From: JACVRN01 sp036389255
GTDB lineage: Bacteria > Acidobacteriota > Blastocatellia > Pyrinomonadales > Pyrinomonadaceae
NCBI GenBank assembly: GCA_036389255.1
Contig: DASVQI010000036.1
Span: 266,865 to 330,864 of the forward strand
Reading direction: 5' to 3'
DNA length: 64,000 bases
The notes beneath the pieces are model-generated. The model was not told the DNA's origin and searched no databases. It was given only the letters and a program-made list of their open reading frames with translations. The position numbers and the translations under genes were made by a program. Within the stretch, counting starts at the first letter, position 1, and each line of letters opens with the position of its first letter. This document shows positions 25,301 to 32,937 of the stretch, in pieces.

Positions 25301-27325
25301 CGTGAGCGCGAGTAGCTGGTTCACGTCCAAGTCGCTGAAGGTGGCCGTGACGCGGGACGCGCCGCGAGCCGTGTTGATGACGGCATTACCGCTCGCGCTT
25401 CCATTCAGAACCTGCGCGTTGAAGTTACGCAGCTCCACCTGATTGTTGGAGGCCGTCAAGGCCGCGCGAGCCGCGCCCAACTGGACGCTTGCCAGCACGC
25501 CGCCGCCAAGACTTAAATCCGCGCTCGCTCTGTAACGGCCCGAAGGCTCAAGCACGAAAACGGGGCGGGCCAGCCGCACGTCACGAATCGTGCCGCCCTC
25601 AAAATCTTTACTCGAAGCCACCTGAACGTTTCCCGCGTTGATGTCGCCGCTAGTGCCTTCGACGCGCCCGCCGCGAATTGAGAGACGAACTCCGGCTATG
25701 TTGAGGCTTCCGATGGTTGCGCCGGAAGCGCGCACGCCGCCTATGCGCAACTGGCTCACGGCGACGTTCATGGAGCCGTCTCTGTCAACTACGTCCACGC
25801 CGTTTGCCGTGAGGCCCTGAATCTGCGCGCCCTGCGCGTTGACCGTGCCCGCCTGAACAGTTCCGGCCGTGGCGGTCGTCACGCCGTTCTCGCTGCGCAC
25901 GCGAACGTCCGAAGCCTGCGCTCCGTTTATGCGCGCATCACTGGTGTTGATGCTGCCTGCCGATGCGCGGGCCGCTCTAGCCGTCAGGACGCCTTCGCGC
26001 ATCTCAGCGACGGTGTCGCTCAATATCAGTCCGGCGATTGAAGTGCCTTGATAACGCGCGGCTGCTGCGCGCAAATCACCAAGCCAGCGAAAGTCCGTGC
26101 CAGTGCCTACGACTCCGCCAGCCACCTGAACCGTGTTCAACTGAAAATCGCCAGCCGTCAAAAGCTCTGCGACCGCCCGGCCCTGCACGTCGTAGGCTGA
26201 GCCTTCGCCCGTTCCCTTGGCGGTAAGCTGGAGCGACTGCACGCGCACGCCGTCGGCAGCCATGGCGTCCGATTTAATCTCGCCCTCAACGGTGTAGCGA
26301 GAGCCTTCGCCGTTGATTGTGCCCGCGAAGTTGCCCACGCCGCGAAGCGCCGTGTCGGGCTGGAGTATGTCCGAGGCTTGCGTCAAATCAACCGTCGAAG
26401 TGACCTGCAAGTTGTAGCGCAGGTTGCGCCAGTCATCCATCACGCCCGTCATGCGCGCCTCGGCCAGAGGCGAGCGCAGAATAAGCTCCTGAATCTCCGC
26501 GCGGGTCTGGTTGACGCGCGCTCGCGCAGAGATGTCTATGTTGTTGACGGGCCGCCCGTCGTAGACGAAGGTCGAGTTGGTGACGGATAAGTTGACCGTG
26601 TTCATCCAGCTTTCGGCCGGAGCGTTCAGGTCATCGGGCTGAATCGTCGCCACCAGATTGCGCGCCTCGCCCGAAATGTCGTGCCGCTCGTCGCCGTAGT
26701 GAACGACGCCGTTGTTAATCTGAATCTGAGCCGTCGAGTAAGAGAAGAGAATGCGCCGGTTCGGGTCGGGAGGCGGCAACTTTAAGTTGCCAAAGTTCGA
26801 GTTGCCCTGCTCATCGAATCTGACCCAGACCTCGACGCCGTCTATCGTCAGCTTTCTCAGGTTGATGTTGCGGCGCAGGTTCAGGGCATACAGGTCTTCT
26901 ATGCGAACTTCGGCCGTGAGCTTATCAATCCTGCCGAGGCGCTCGTTCGTCGTCGCGTCATAAAGCTCAACGTCATTCATCACGACGTTGCGAGTGCCCG
27001 AAGTGTGAAACTCTTTAATCTCTGCGCGGATGCCGTACTGGGCGAAGGTGTCTTTAATCTGCCGCGCTATGTAGCGGTCAACGTAGCCGGTTCTGTAAGC
27101 CAGAAAGGCTATCAGAATCAGTCCGACGGCTATGACGGCGAGCGAGATTGTCAGGATGACGGCGTTGCGGCGAGTCACCCATCGCCGCCTTCGTGCCTGC
27201 GGCGTGACGGGCGCGGGTTCGCCCGCCTCCGCCTCTGCTATGGGCTCGGCTGCCGGAGTTAGAGGCTCATCCCCTTCCGGGGGACGACCTTCACGGGGCG
27301 CGTCGTTGCGATCATCAACTGGCAT
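22346..27325 (-). CDS. tamB: TamB-like translocation and assembly module protein (AsmA superfamily)
   Basis: A 1659-residue envelope-spanning protein. A charged Pro-rich cytoplasmic N-terminus (about 1-48) precedes one inner-membrane helix (about 52-73). A very long series of beta strands follows, with repeated G-T-x-N/D and DVRVxG patterns, as in the lipid-conducting groove of AsmA/TamB proteins. The C-terminal DUF490-type domain (about 1330-1659) ends in EIRFRKRF with a terminal Phe. TamB proteins link the inner membrane to an Omp85 barrel and take part in lipid transport and outer-membrane protein insertion. The Omp85 gene comes next. Confidence 0.93.
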   Translation of the reverse strand: MPVDDRNDAPREGRPPEGDEPLTPAAEPIAEAEAGEPAPVTPQARRRRWVTRRNAVILTISLAVIAVGLILIAFLAYRTGYVDRYIARQIKDTFAQYGIRAEIKEFHTSGTRNVVMNDVELYDATTNERLGRIDKLTAEVRIEDLYALNLRRNINLRKLTIDGVEVWVRFDEQGNSNFGNLKLPPPDPNRRILFSYSTAQIQINNGVVHYGDERHDISGEARNLVATIQPDDLNAPAESWMNTVNLSVTNSTFVYDGRPVNNIDISARARVNQTRAEIQELILRSPLAEARMTGVMDDWRNLRYNLQVTSTVDLTQASDILQPDTALRGVGNFAGTINGEGSRYTVEGEIKSDAMAADGVRVQSLQLTAKGTGEGSAYDVQGRAVAELLTAGDFQLNTVQVAGGVVGTGTDFRWLGDLRAAAARYQGTSIAGLILSDTVAEMREGVLTARAARASAGSINTSDARINGAQASDVRVRSENGVTTATAGTVQAGTVNAQGAQIQGLTANGVDVVDRDGSMNVAVSQLRIGGVRASGATIGSLNIAGVRLSIRGGRVEGTSGDINAGNVQVASSKDFEGGTIRDVRLARPVFVLEPSGRYRASADLSLGGGVLASVQLGAARAALTASNNQVELRNFNAQVLNGSASGNAVINTARGASRVTATFSDLDVNQLLALTAKRNVPVSGKATGTADLTFRGTDIKNTATGNLRADFTGETGTAATGTNPLTGTIALNAASGLFQIESANLRTQSSEINARGRFSFARDESDLALDLNSSDAAELQSVIASTGLLPTLEEQLNTYNVALDGRLTFNGTVRGRLDNPSVEGRASLETLIVNGRTLGTLTAALNMTPTEINVTEGRLVERDGGGLQFTLNAPREGQNNISIDATLDRANAGNLLAAFQSGGSSIAGTPATPSQLSSLEADVSGRIRIAGFPDAMTGEANLRVGPGYVSGEHFDSIVAQATFAGSKVNLSRVDARFDAGTIVANGNYDTRTREFDLTANGTAIQLSRLSAFAGRTGGVPKLTGTADINARATGIFTDFSTYQVTIDGKGQNVTINGREAGELSLVGRTENRLFNLSLRTGILGQPQVITASVDLSNRLLPAKIETNFDNADLTGLFAALLPPGTNVTVAGRATGRLSAEGNLFDEDEGAFSFRGLRGTASFTNLMVQVEDVQLSAVSPLLVQFSGDEIFFERTQFTGTGTNVLFGGTLAVGPGGRQNLSVNGQLNLRVLNGLSPDFFLAGTADVRVQVGGTFEEPRLNGTASVAGASLSALITDQRLQMSNIEGRVIFNSNFAQISSLTGTLGGGRVSITGGAQLAGYMPSRFRFSVHGDQVTVPYPEGFRTTADADLEINGSRAANSGVITTFISGPVTLRRAEYTEDIDIADLINQRREASLTEGGGDGALAATTQLDLRIEGRDALVVRNNLADVVGSVSLRVTGAVEDPIVAGRISASRGTLNFRRQRYEVTRGFIDLPAQRDADPILNIQAEAEVRGYRVIADLTGPLSQPSATVRSDPALPQVDVVALILTGELSQEGTGTSVLAQSGVGTAASLLANTIINEPLRRATSKLYGLSLELDPLVAGRGGASPTARLRVTQPISRELSVTYSTNVTSDQNQVIAVEYRVSDRLSFVAQYEQGSANGFSSRNDNFSFEIRFRKRF

Positions 27326-27395
27326 AAGAAAGGAGATGCGAGACGTGAAACAGGGACGGCTCGCAGGCTCTATGGAATTAACGGGAGAGAAGAAC

Positions 27396-27490
27396 AGTTT
27401 TCAGTTTTGAGTTCTCAGTTATCAGCGAGAAGACGCGGCTTGCTTTTACTGAAAACTTAAAACTGTCTTTGTCACTCGTCACTTGTCACT
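27396..27490. repeat. Period-7 repeat hairpin between ribBA-like gene and tamB
   Basis: CAGTTTT-CAGTTTT-GAGTTCT-CAGTTAT (period 7) is followed about 50 bp later by the inverted CTGAAAACTTAAAACTG and then by GTCACTC-GTCACTT-GTCACTG. The element reaches the last codons of the ribBA-like gene (stop at 27472). Confidence 0.65.
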
Positions 27491-28653
27491 GTTTTTCTTT
27501 CTTCCCCGGCGGGAGAGCCCAAGGGAAGATTACCGACAACTTCAAGGTCAAAGCCTTCGAGCGCCGCGACCTTCGGGGGGTGGTTCGTCAGCAGCACTAT
27601 GCGGCTCAGGCCAAGCTCATGAAGAATCTGCGCGCCTACGCCGTAATCGCGGCTCGTGCCGTAGCCCGTCTCAAGGCTGGCTTCATGTTGGCTCAGGCCG
27701 CGCTCCTGCATCAACTGGTAAGTCCGCAACTGGTGCACCAAGTCAAGGTTGTGCTCGCGCTGCCTCAGGTAAAGTACTACGCCGCGACCTGCGGCGGCGA
27801 TTTTCTCGAGCGCCGTGTGAAGCTGAAAGCCCGTGTCGCCAACCAGCGAGCCGAACATGGCGAAGGTCACGTTCTCCGTGTGAACACGTACCAGCACGGG
27901 CTCCTCGCCTGTAACATCGCCCATGACCATGGCCACATGCACTTCGCCGTTGACTACGTTCTCGAAAGCTATGGCGCGGAAGCGACCGTAAACGGTAGGC
28001 ATCTCGGTTTCGGCCACGCGCCTGACCAGCACTTCCTTGCGTATGCGGTAGCGTACAAGCTCTGCCACCGAGATAATCTTCAAATCGTGCTTGGCGGCGA
28101 ACGCCTCCAGTTCGGGCATGCGAGCCATAGTGCCGTCCGGGTTCATGATTTCGCAGATGACGCCCGCAGGATAAAGCCCCGCGATGCGTGCCAAATCCAC
28201 GGAAGCCTCTGTCTGTCCGGGACGCACCAGCACGCCGCCCTTACGCGCTCGAAGCGGGAAGACGTGGCCGGGACGCGCCAAATCCTGAGGCCGCGTCTTG
28301 GGGTCAACGGCAGTCAGGACGGTGGTAGCTCTGTCCGCCGCCGAGATTCCGGTCGTCACGCCGCGTCTGGCCTCAATCGAGACGGTGAAGGCCGTGCCCA
28401 GAAAAGAGGTGTTGTCGGCCACCTGCATCGTCAGGTGAAGCTCGTCGCAGCGCTCTTCCGTCAGGGGCATGCAGATTAGCCCGCGCGCGTGCGTCGCCAT
28501 GAAATTGATAATCTCAGGCGTGATTTTCTCTGCGGCGCAGACTAGGTCGCCCTCATTCTCGCGGTCTTCGTCATCAACGATGATGACCATTCGGCCTTCT
28601 CGAATGTCACGGGCGGCCTCTTCGATGGAAGCAAAAGGCATCTTTGTTTTCAC
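27472..28653 (-). CDS. ribBA: RibB (DHBP synthase) fused to a degenerate GTP cyclohydrolase II domain
   Basis: A 393-residue protein. Residues 5-205 are a complete 3,4-dihydroxy-2-butanone 4-phosphate synthase, with DDEDRENEGD, GLICMPL, GHVFPL, RPGQTEASVDL and EIMNPDG, so the RibB step should work. The C-terminal half aligns with GTP cyclohydrolase II, but the zinc site normally written SEC..GSLRCDCG reads TEN..GSLVGDTG. The three cysteine ligands are Asn261, Gly272 and Thr274. The usual GRGIGL loop is EHNLDL. RibA activity is therefore very unlikely. Comparable RibB hybrids with a non-RibA tail are known in Proteobacteria as RibBX. A separate ribA must exist elsewhere. Confidence 0.93.
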   Translation of the reverse strand: MKTKMPFASIEEAARDIREGRMVIIVDDEDRENEGDLVCAAEKITPEIINFMATHARGLICMPLTEERCDELHLTMQVADNTSFLGTAFTVSIEARRGVTTGISAADRATTVLTAVDPKTRPQDLARPGHVFPLRARKGGVLVRPGQTEASVDLARIAGLYPAGVICEIMNPDGTMARMPELEAFAAKHDLKIISVAELVRYRIRKEVLVRRVAETEMPTVYGRFRAIAFENVVNGEVHVAMVMGDVTGEEPVLVRVHTENVTFAMFGSLVGDTGFQLHTALEKIAAAGRGVVLYLRQREHNLDLVHQLRTYQLMQERGLSQHEASLETGYGTSRDYGVGAQILHELGLSRIVLLTNHPPKVAALEGFDLEVVGNLPLGSPAGEERKTVTSDE

Positions 28654-28757
28654 TCGACTGTCGGGAGAGTAGCAGTAACGGTTCTATGTTACCCGAAAGC
28701 CCTCAATTTTGCGACTCGGAATAATGCGGAGTAGTGAGACATTTTCAAAAAATTCAT

Positions 28758-28845
28758 CGCCGCAGGCGCAAGGAGACACCGGGGGGCGCAGAGTAAAGAT
28801 TCAACTCTGTAGCGCGCCCCCCGGCGTCTCCCTGCGCCTGCGGCG
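28758..28845. terminator. Long GC-rich hairpin between DUF4440-like gene and ribBA-like gene
   Basis: A 32-bp stem with 30 matches joins 28758-28789 and 28814-28845, with a loop of about 24 nt. It lies just after the stop of the upstream gene on the minus strand. It probably ends that transcript, though its size is more like a mobile intergenic palindrome. Confidence 0.6.
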
Positions 28846-28858
28846 GTGAACGACGCGT

Positions 28859-29755
28859 TTAAGTTTTCTTCGGGAGCGGGTTGAGGACTTCCATGACGAG
28901 CTTCCAGTGGCCGTCCGATTGTCTCTTCCAGATGTGAACGTAGTAGCCGTTTTCGTTCCCGTTGCCGTCCGCCGCTCTCAAATCATAAGCGCCGTAGGTA
29001 TAGGCCAAATCAAGCGAGCGCGAGATGTCCGAGCTTTCCGGCTGCCAGCTAAGCTTTCCGGTCATGGCTTCGAGGGCGCTCTGTGCAGCCTGCCTGCCTA
29101 TGAATGGAAACTTGCCTTCGTGCAGGAGCCGCACGTCGTCGGCCATGTATGAGAGATAAGCCTTGAGCGTTCCCTTATCCACAGAAGCCTTAGAGAATTC
29201 GCGCTCCATCTCAAGGATGCTGCTGCGGCCTGCCTGCATATCCGTTTCAGAAGCGTTCTTCGCGGCTTTTGATTTGACGTTAGAGAAGGAGAGCGGCTGC
29301 GCGGAGGCGGGCTGCGGGTTGCTGATGCCTAAGTCCAGCGCAAACTTGAAGGAGCCGTCCGGCTGCTTTTTCCAGATGGTCATGAAGTTGCCGAAAGCGG
29401 CGGGCTTGCTACCGGCCCCGTCTGGACGGAACTCCCACGGCCCCATGTCGTAGCCCATGTCGCCCGCAGCAGAGATGTCCGCGTAGCTTGGCTCCCAAGA
29501 GAGAAGACCGGGGCGCTTCGGTCTTGGCTCCCAGCTCTTTTTACCGTTAACCGGGCCGGGAGCGAAGACTATGCTGTCGTCAGCCATGAAGGCCAGAAAT
29601 GCGTCACGCGTGCCCCGCTCGGCAGCCGCGCGTGAGAAAGCACGCTCGGTTGCGACCAGCGCATTCAGGTCTGTGGAGCGCGCGGCCCTTTGTTGCAAAG
29701 GAAACGCCGAAGCGGCTGTGCAGAGGATGAGCAGAAGGGGAAGAGCTTTCTTCAT
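28859..29755 (-). CDS. Secreted protein with two DUF4440/SnoaL-like domains
   Basis: A 298-residue exported protein. The ATG at 29755 follows GAGGA and starts a signal peptide (MKKALPLLLILCTAASAF). Two NTF2-like units follow, at roughly 30-150 and 175-295. They have parallel landmarks: ERAFSRAAAERGTRDAFLAFMADD and MEREFSKASVDKGTLKAYLSYMADD at the start, and IWKKQPDGSFKF and IWKRQSDGHWKL at the end. It is thus an internal duplication. Such domains bind small ligands or act as simple enzymes, but no catalytic role can be assigned. It lies between two riboflavin genes without clear functional relation. Confidence 0.85.
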   Translation of the reverse strand: MKKALPLLLILCTAASAFPLQQRAARSTDLNALVATERAFSRAAAERGTRDAFLAFMADDSIVFAPGPVNGKKSWEPRPKRPGLLSWEPSYADISAAGDMGYDMGPWEFRPDGAGSKPAAFGNFMTIWKKQPDGSFKFALDLGISNPQPASAQPLSFSNVKSKAAKNASETDMQAGRSSILEMEREFSKASVDKGTLKAYLSYMADDVRLLHEGKFPFIGRQAAQSALEAMTGKLSWQPESSDISRSLDLAYTYGAYDLRAADGNGNENGYYVHIWKRQSDGHWKLVMEVLNPLPKKT

Positions 29756-29959
29756 TCTTGTATTCCTCACGAGAAAATGTAATGGCCCAAGCTCACGCGG
29801 CAATCACACGAAGGCTTAAGTCCGAAGTCCGTTCGGATGATATCCATTTTAGTAGATGCGCGGTCGTTCGCGCGCTCTCAGTGTGTGGCGAGCGTAAGAT
29901 TCATCGCGCGTGCCGGATAGTTGTCCGAAGGTGAGGTTGTATCAGGATGATAAAGGTTA

Positions 29960-30616
29960 TTATTCGTAACCCAGCTCGGCCAGCCTCTCAAGGGTGAGCT
30001 TTGAAGCGCTCTCGGCCTGTGTCTCGCTGCGCGCAGTCAAAATCCGCTCGACGTACTTGGCTATGATGTCCGCCTCAAGATTGACTTCCATGCCCGACCG
30101 CAGGTGCGACAGGTTCGTCACGGCCCATGTCTTTGGAATAACGGCTATCTCGAAATACTCTTTGGTCAAAGCGGCGACCGTCAGGCTGATGCCTTCGACC
30201 GCGACCGAGCCCTTGAAGACAAGATAGCGCGCCATCTCGCGCGGGTAACTGATGCGAACAGTCCATGAGCCGCCGTGCTCGGTGGCCGACAGAAAGCGCC
30301 CGCGAGCATCCACGTGGCCCTGAACAAGGTGTCCGCCCAGCCGCGTGGCTGGCGTGACGGCGCGCTCAAGATTGACGGGAGAGCCTGCGCGCAACTGAGC
30401 GAGCGTAGAGCGCTGCAAGGTTTCTGCCGAGCCGTCAGCAGCGAACGAGTCCGGCCTGACATCAATCGCCGTCAGACAGACGCCGTTGACCGAGATTGAG
30501 TCGCCTTCGTTCGTGCCGATTGTGACCGTGCGCGCTTCTATGACAAGACGCGCGCCCTCGCCACGCTTCTCCACGCTTCGCACGCTGCCAAGCTCTTCTA
30601 TGATGCCCGTGAACAT
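29960..30616 (-). CDS. ribE: Riboflavin synthase, alpha chain
   Basis: Catalyses dismutation of two 6,7-dimethyl-8-ribityllumazine molecules to riboflavin. 218 residues in two similar lumazine-binding barrels: MFTGIIEELGSV..SVNGVCLTA in the first, and LGGHLVQGHVD..SVAVEGISLTVA in the second. The C-terminus VNLEADIIAKYVER is the usual trimerisation helix. It lies near the ribBA-like gene but is separated by the DUF4440-like gene, so the riboflavin pathway is only loosely clustered. I saw no FMN riboswitch upstream. Confidence 0.96.
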   Translation of the reverse strand: MFTGIIEELGSVRSVEKRGEGARLVIEARTVTIGTNEGDSISVNGVCLTAIDVRPDSFAADGSAETLQRSTLAQLRAGSPVNLERAVTPATRLGGHLVQGHVDARGRFLSATEHGGSWTVRISYPREMARYLVFKGSVAVEGISLTVAALTKEYFEIAVIPKTWAVTNLSHLRSGMEVNLEADIIAKYVERILTARSETQAESASKLTLERLAELGYE

Positions 30617-31125
30617 GAACGTAACTTACTAAATCCGCGAAGAAATTAACAGAGACGGACAAGATGGGTCGTGTCCTAATTTGAAAAACTCTCTGCGCTT
30701 TCCTCTGCGGTAAGCCTTGCCTGAAGATTTCTGCCACAAGAGTCCTATACATAGAACAAGGTCGCCCGTGACCGCTCTCCCAAGCTACACACAGACGACC
30801 CTGCCCCTGACCGCACAGACAAGCACCTCATCATTACAGGCTGTACGGCCAAAAGGGGGAGTGAGCAGCGCCATCTCCTCGCTTCCTCTTTTCAATCTTT
30901 AGCTAATCAAGTCCTCTTTGCTATCATCAGAGAGTTCTAGTCTTTGAAAATTAGGGCAACGGCCTATGCGCTGCTTCCACCTCAACTTTGAGTAATGAGC
31001 ATCGCCGTTGAGCATGAAAGGTTCATACTCACGGCGAACAAGTTGAGTGGCTGTATTCTATTAGCAACTGCTAATATAAGCAAGAGAAATTTTGTAGAAG
31101 TTTGCTTATCAGGAGGGTACTCCTG
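30617..31125. other. 509-bp non-coding stretch upstream of ribE and the XRE gene
   Basis: No convincing gene on either strand. The ribE side carries CTCTGCGCTTTCCTCTGCGG, a type of low-complexity tract. The XRE side becomes AT-rich (31060-31105) and should hold the promoter of that gene. The rest shows nothing recognisable. Confidence 0.5.
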
Positions 31126-31127
31126 AT
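31108..31127 (+). promoter_or_regulatory. Inverted repeat covering ribosome-binding site and start of the XRE gene
   Basis: ATCAGGAG-GGTA-CTCCTGAT is a perfect 8-bp inverted repeat with a 4-base spacer. It includes the AGGAGG site, and its last two bases are the A and T of the ATG. It could be an RNA hairpin that hides the translation start, or an operator for autorepression. Confidence 0.6.
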
Positions 31128-31407
31128 GGGCAACCCACGTCGGAAGCCTGAGCGACTTGGCGAAAAGCTACGGCAGATTAGGCTCGCGCTTGAACTTTCT
31201 CAGAGTGAGATGCTTAGAAGACTAGAAGCCGAAGACTTCATTACGTACCATCAAATTTCGGGATATGAGTCAGGAAACCGCGAACCGCCATTGCAAATTC
31301 TCTTACAATACGCTCGCGTGGCGGGTATCTGCATGGAAATATTAGTAGATGATGAGCTTGAACTACCCTCTAAGCTCCCGAAGAAGCCTAAACATTCCTA
31401 CCGTTAG
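31126..31407 (+). CDS. XRE-family helix-turn-helix regulator
   Basis: A 93-residue DNA-binding protein. The helix-turn-helix occupies about residues 8-68 (LGEKLRQIRLALELSQSEMLRRL, then HQISGYESGNREPPL), as in SinR/Cro-type repressors. A short basic tail follows. The ATG at 31126 is the first codon after the AGGAGG site. The inverted repeat over that site suggests self-control. Its upstream DNA is more AT-rich than the neighbourhood, and the gene sits alone between genes on the other strand. Its targets are unknown. Regulators of this look recur in acidobacterial and cyanobacterial genomes. Confidence 0.85.
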   Translation: MGNPRRKPERLGEKLRQIRLALELSQSEMLRRLEAEDFITYHQISGYESGNREPPLQILLQYARVAGICMEILVDDELELPSKLPKKPKHSYR

Positions 31408-31493
31408 AGACTTTTCGGGCAGAAATCCTGTTTGCTCGAAATGGCATGTAACTTTTGCACTTGTCGGGTAAGGCTTTTGCAGTGAATAGCAAC

Positions 31494-32039
31494 TTAAGAT
31501 AGGCTCAAGTGAGAATCGCTCCGGTCGTTGGCCTCTGCATACGACGCCAGAAATCTTTCCACCTCGGCTTGAGAGCGCAGCCAGATGATTCTCTTTTCTA
31601 CGCGATTCGCTTCAAGCATCCTGACTATCTTAAGCCGCGTGCGGCGCGGGTAATTCCAAATCCACAGGATGAATTCCAACGTCAATCTTTCCGGGCAGCC
31701 TTCGGCCATGTCCGGCCTGCTCTTCTTGCGATACATGAGCGCTCGCTTGAACACTCGCCAGAGGCAGACGGTGCGAGGCATGTCCAGAAATATCACCGTG
31801 TCACACGCCCGAACTCTCATGTCAAGAGTGCCTGAGTAATTCCCGTCCATAATCCACGCGTCGCCTTTGAGCATCTCTTCGACGGTTTCTCGCCACTCGG
31901 GCTTAGGCGTCTCGACCCATCCGGCGTGCCAGTAGAATTTGTCCAGATGCAGGATTTCTATCTTAAGCAGCGAGCCCAATCGTCTGGCCAGCGTAGACTT
32001 GCCCGCGCCGCCCGGCCCGATTACCAGAACCTTTCTCAT
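31494..32039 (-). CDS. P-loop kinase-like protein (FlaR / topology modulation family)
   Basis: A 181-residue soluble ATPase with Walker A GPGGAGKST at 8-16. An adenylate-kinase-like fold follows, with DKFYW, MDGNYSGT, VIFLDMPR and the lid-like RRTRLKIVR. Proteins with this pattern are annotated as FlaR or DNA topology modulation protein, but the label is historical and the substrate is not established. It is the last gene of a probable unit running ltaE, cmk, 37-residue peptide and this gene. Confidence 0.82.
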   Translation of the reverse strand: MRKVLVIGPGGAGKSTLARRLGSLLKIEILHLDKFYWHAGWVETPKPEWRETVEEMLKGDAWIMDGNYSGTLDMRVRACDTVIFLDMPRTVCLWRVFKRALMYRKKSRPDMAEGCPERLTLEFILWIWNYPRRTRLKIVRMLEANRVEKRIIWLRSQAEVERFLASYAEANDRSDSHLSLS

Positions 32040-32079
32040 GGATTTCGATAGCTGTCCTGAAGCCTTGAAGCGTTGAAGA

Positions 32080-32193
32080 TTAGCGTAAGGCGCGCACGAG
32101 CAGAACGATTAAGAGGCCGACGAGGACGGGCGCGAGCGTGAGCGCAAGAATCCAGACGGCCTCAATCTTGAAGTAGGAGCGCGGCAATCTCAT
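32080..32193 (-). CDS. Predicted 37-residue single-pass membrane peptide
   Basis: A short frame with a strong AAGGAGAG site six bases before its ATG. The product begins MRLPRSYFKIEAVWILALTL and continues as a single hydrophobic helix with a basic C-terminus (VRALR). It lies in the 200-bp gap between cmk and the FlaR-like gene on the same strand, and its stop codon is 40 bp before that gene. No family recognised. Confidence 0.55.
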   Translation of the reverse strand: MRLPRSYFKIEAVWILALTLAPVLVGLLIVLLVRALR

Positions 32194-32244
32194 GATTCTC
32201 TCCTTTGGTCAGAGCATTACCAAGCTCTGCTCTTAGCTCTGCTC

Positions 32245-32928
32245 TTAAGTTGCGTGTGTTTGCTTGCCCGACTCCCTCTCGCGTATGACACTGAGCATGC
32301 GCTCTGCGACTTCCTCTATGGAGAGGTCTGTGGAGTCTATGACGACTGCGTTGTCCGCGATGGCTAATGGCGAATCCTCGCGCGTAGAGTCTCTCTGGTC
32401 GCGCGTGGTGATGTCCGTGAGCGTCTCTTCAAAGGTCACATCGCGTTCCCTCAGACGGTCTTCCCTGAAGCGGCGCGAGGCTCGCTCCTGCGGCTGAGCA
32501 GTCAGAAAGAATTTTATGTCCGCGTCGGGAAAGACCACGGTGCCTATGTCTCGCCCGTCGAGCACGACCCGCCCGCGACGGCCCATCTTGCGCTGGCGCT
32601 CGACCAGCGTGCGCCGCACCTCCGGGATGGTGGAGATGACTGAGGCCGCGTGGCTGACCTCTTCCGTCCTAATCTCTTCCGAGATGTCCCGCCCGTTCAG
32701 ACTGACGCGCAGCGAGTCGGGGTCGCCTTCCAGCTTGATGTCCGCGCCTTCTGCGACGGCCACCACTCTTTGCGCGTCGTTTAAGCCGACCTTCGATTCG
32801 ATGACGGCTAACGCGACGGCCCTGTACATAGCGCCCGTGTCAATGTACAGGTAGCCCAACTCGCGCGCAATCATGCGCCCCAGCGTTGATTTGCCCGCAC
32901 CCGACGGGCCGTCTATTGCGATTATCAT
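32245..32928 (-). CDS. cmk: Cytidylate kinase
   Basis: Phosphorylates CMP and dCMP in pyrimidine nucleotide recycling. 227 residues, opening MIIAIDGPSGAGKSTLGRM with the P-loop. The family CMP-binding signatures are YIDTGAMYRAVA, LDGRDIGTVVFPDADIKFFLTA and the RDQRDSTREDSPL segment. It starts nine bases after the ltaE stop codon, so the two are co-transcribed. In many bacteria cmk precedes rpsA, which is not found here. Confidence 0.96.
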   Translation of the reverse strand: MIIAIDGPSGAGKSTLGRMIARELGYLYIDTGAMYRAVALAVIESKVGLNDAQRVVAVAEGADIKLEGDPDSLRVSLNGRDISEEIRTEEVSHAASVISTIPEVRRTLVERQRKMGRRGRVVLDGRDIGTVVFPDADIKFFLTAQPQERASRRFREDRLRERDVTFEETLTDITTRDQRDSTREDSPLAIADNAVVIDSTDLSIEEVAERMLSVIRERESGKQTHAT

Positions 32929-32937
32929 CCCTTTTAT

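Noticed and set aside
27396..27490. CRISPR array
   Set aside because: The repeats are degenerate 7-bp units without spacers, and no cas genes are in the window.
27469..28479. 336-codon plus-strand frame over the ribBA-like gene
   Set aside because: It lies entirely antisense to a clear riboflavin gene. Its composition is a by-product of GC-rich codon structure and it has no family features.
30617..31125. FMN riboswitch upstream of ribE
   Set aside because: I looked for the conserved RFN-element blocks upstream of ribE and the ribBA-like gene and did not see them.
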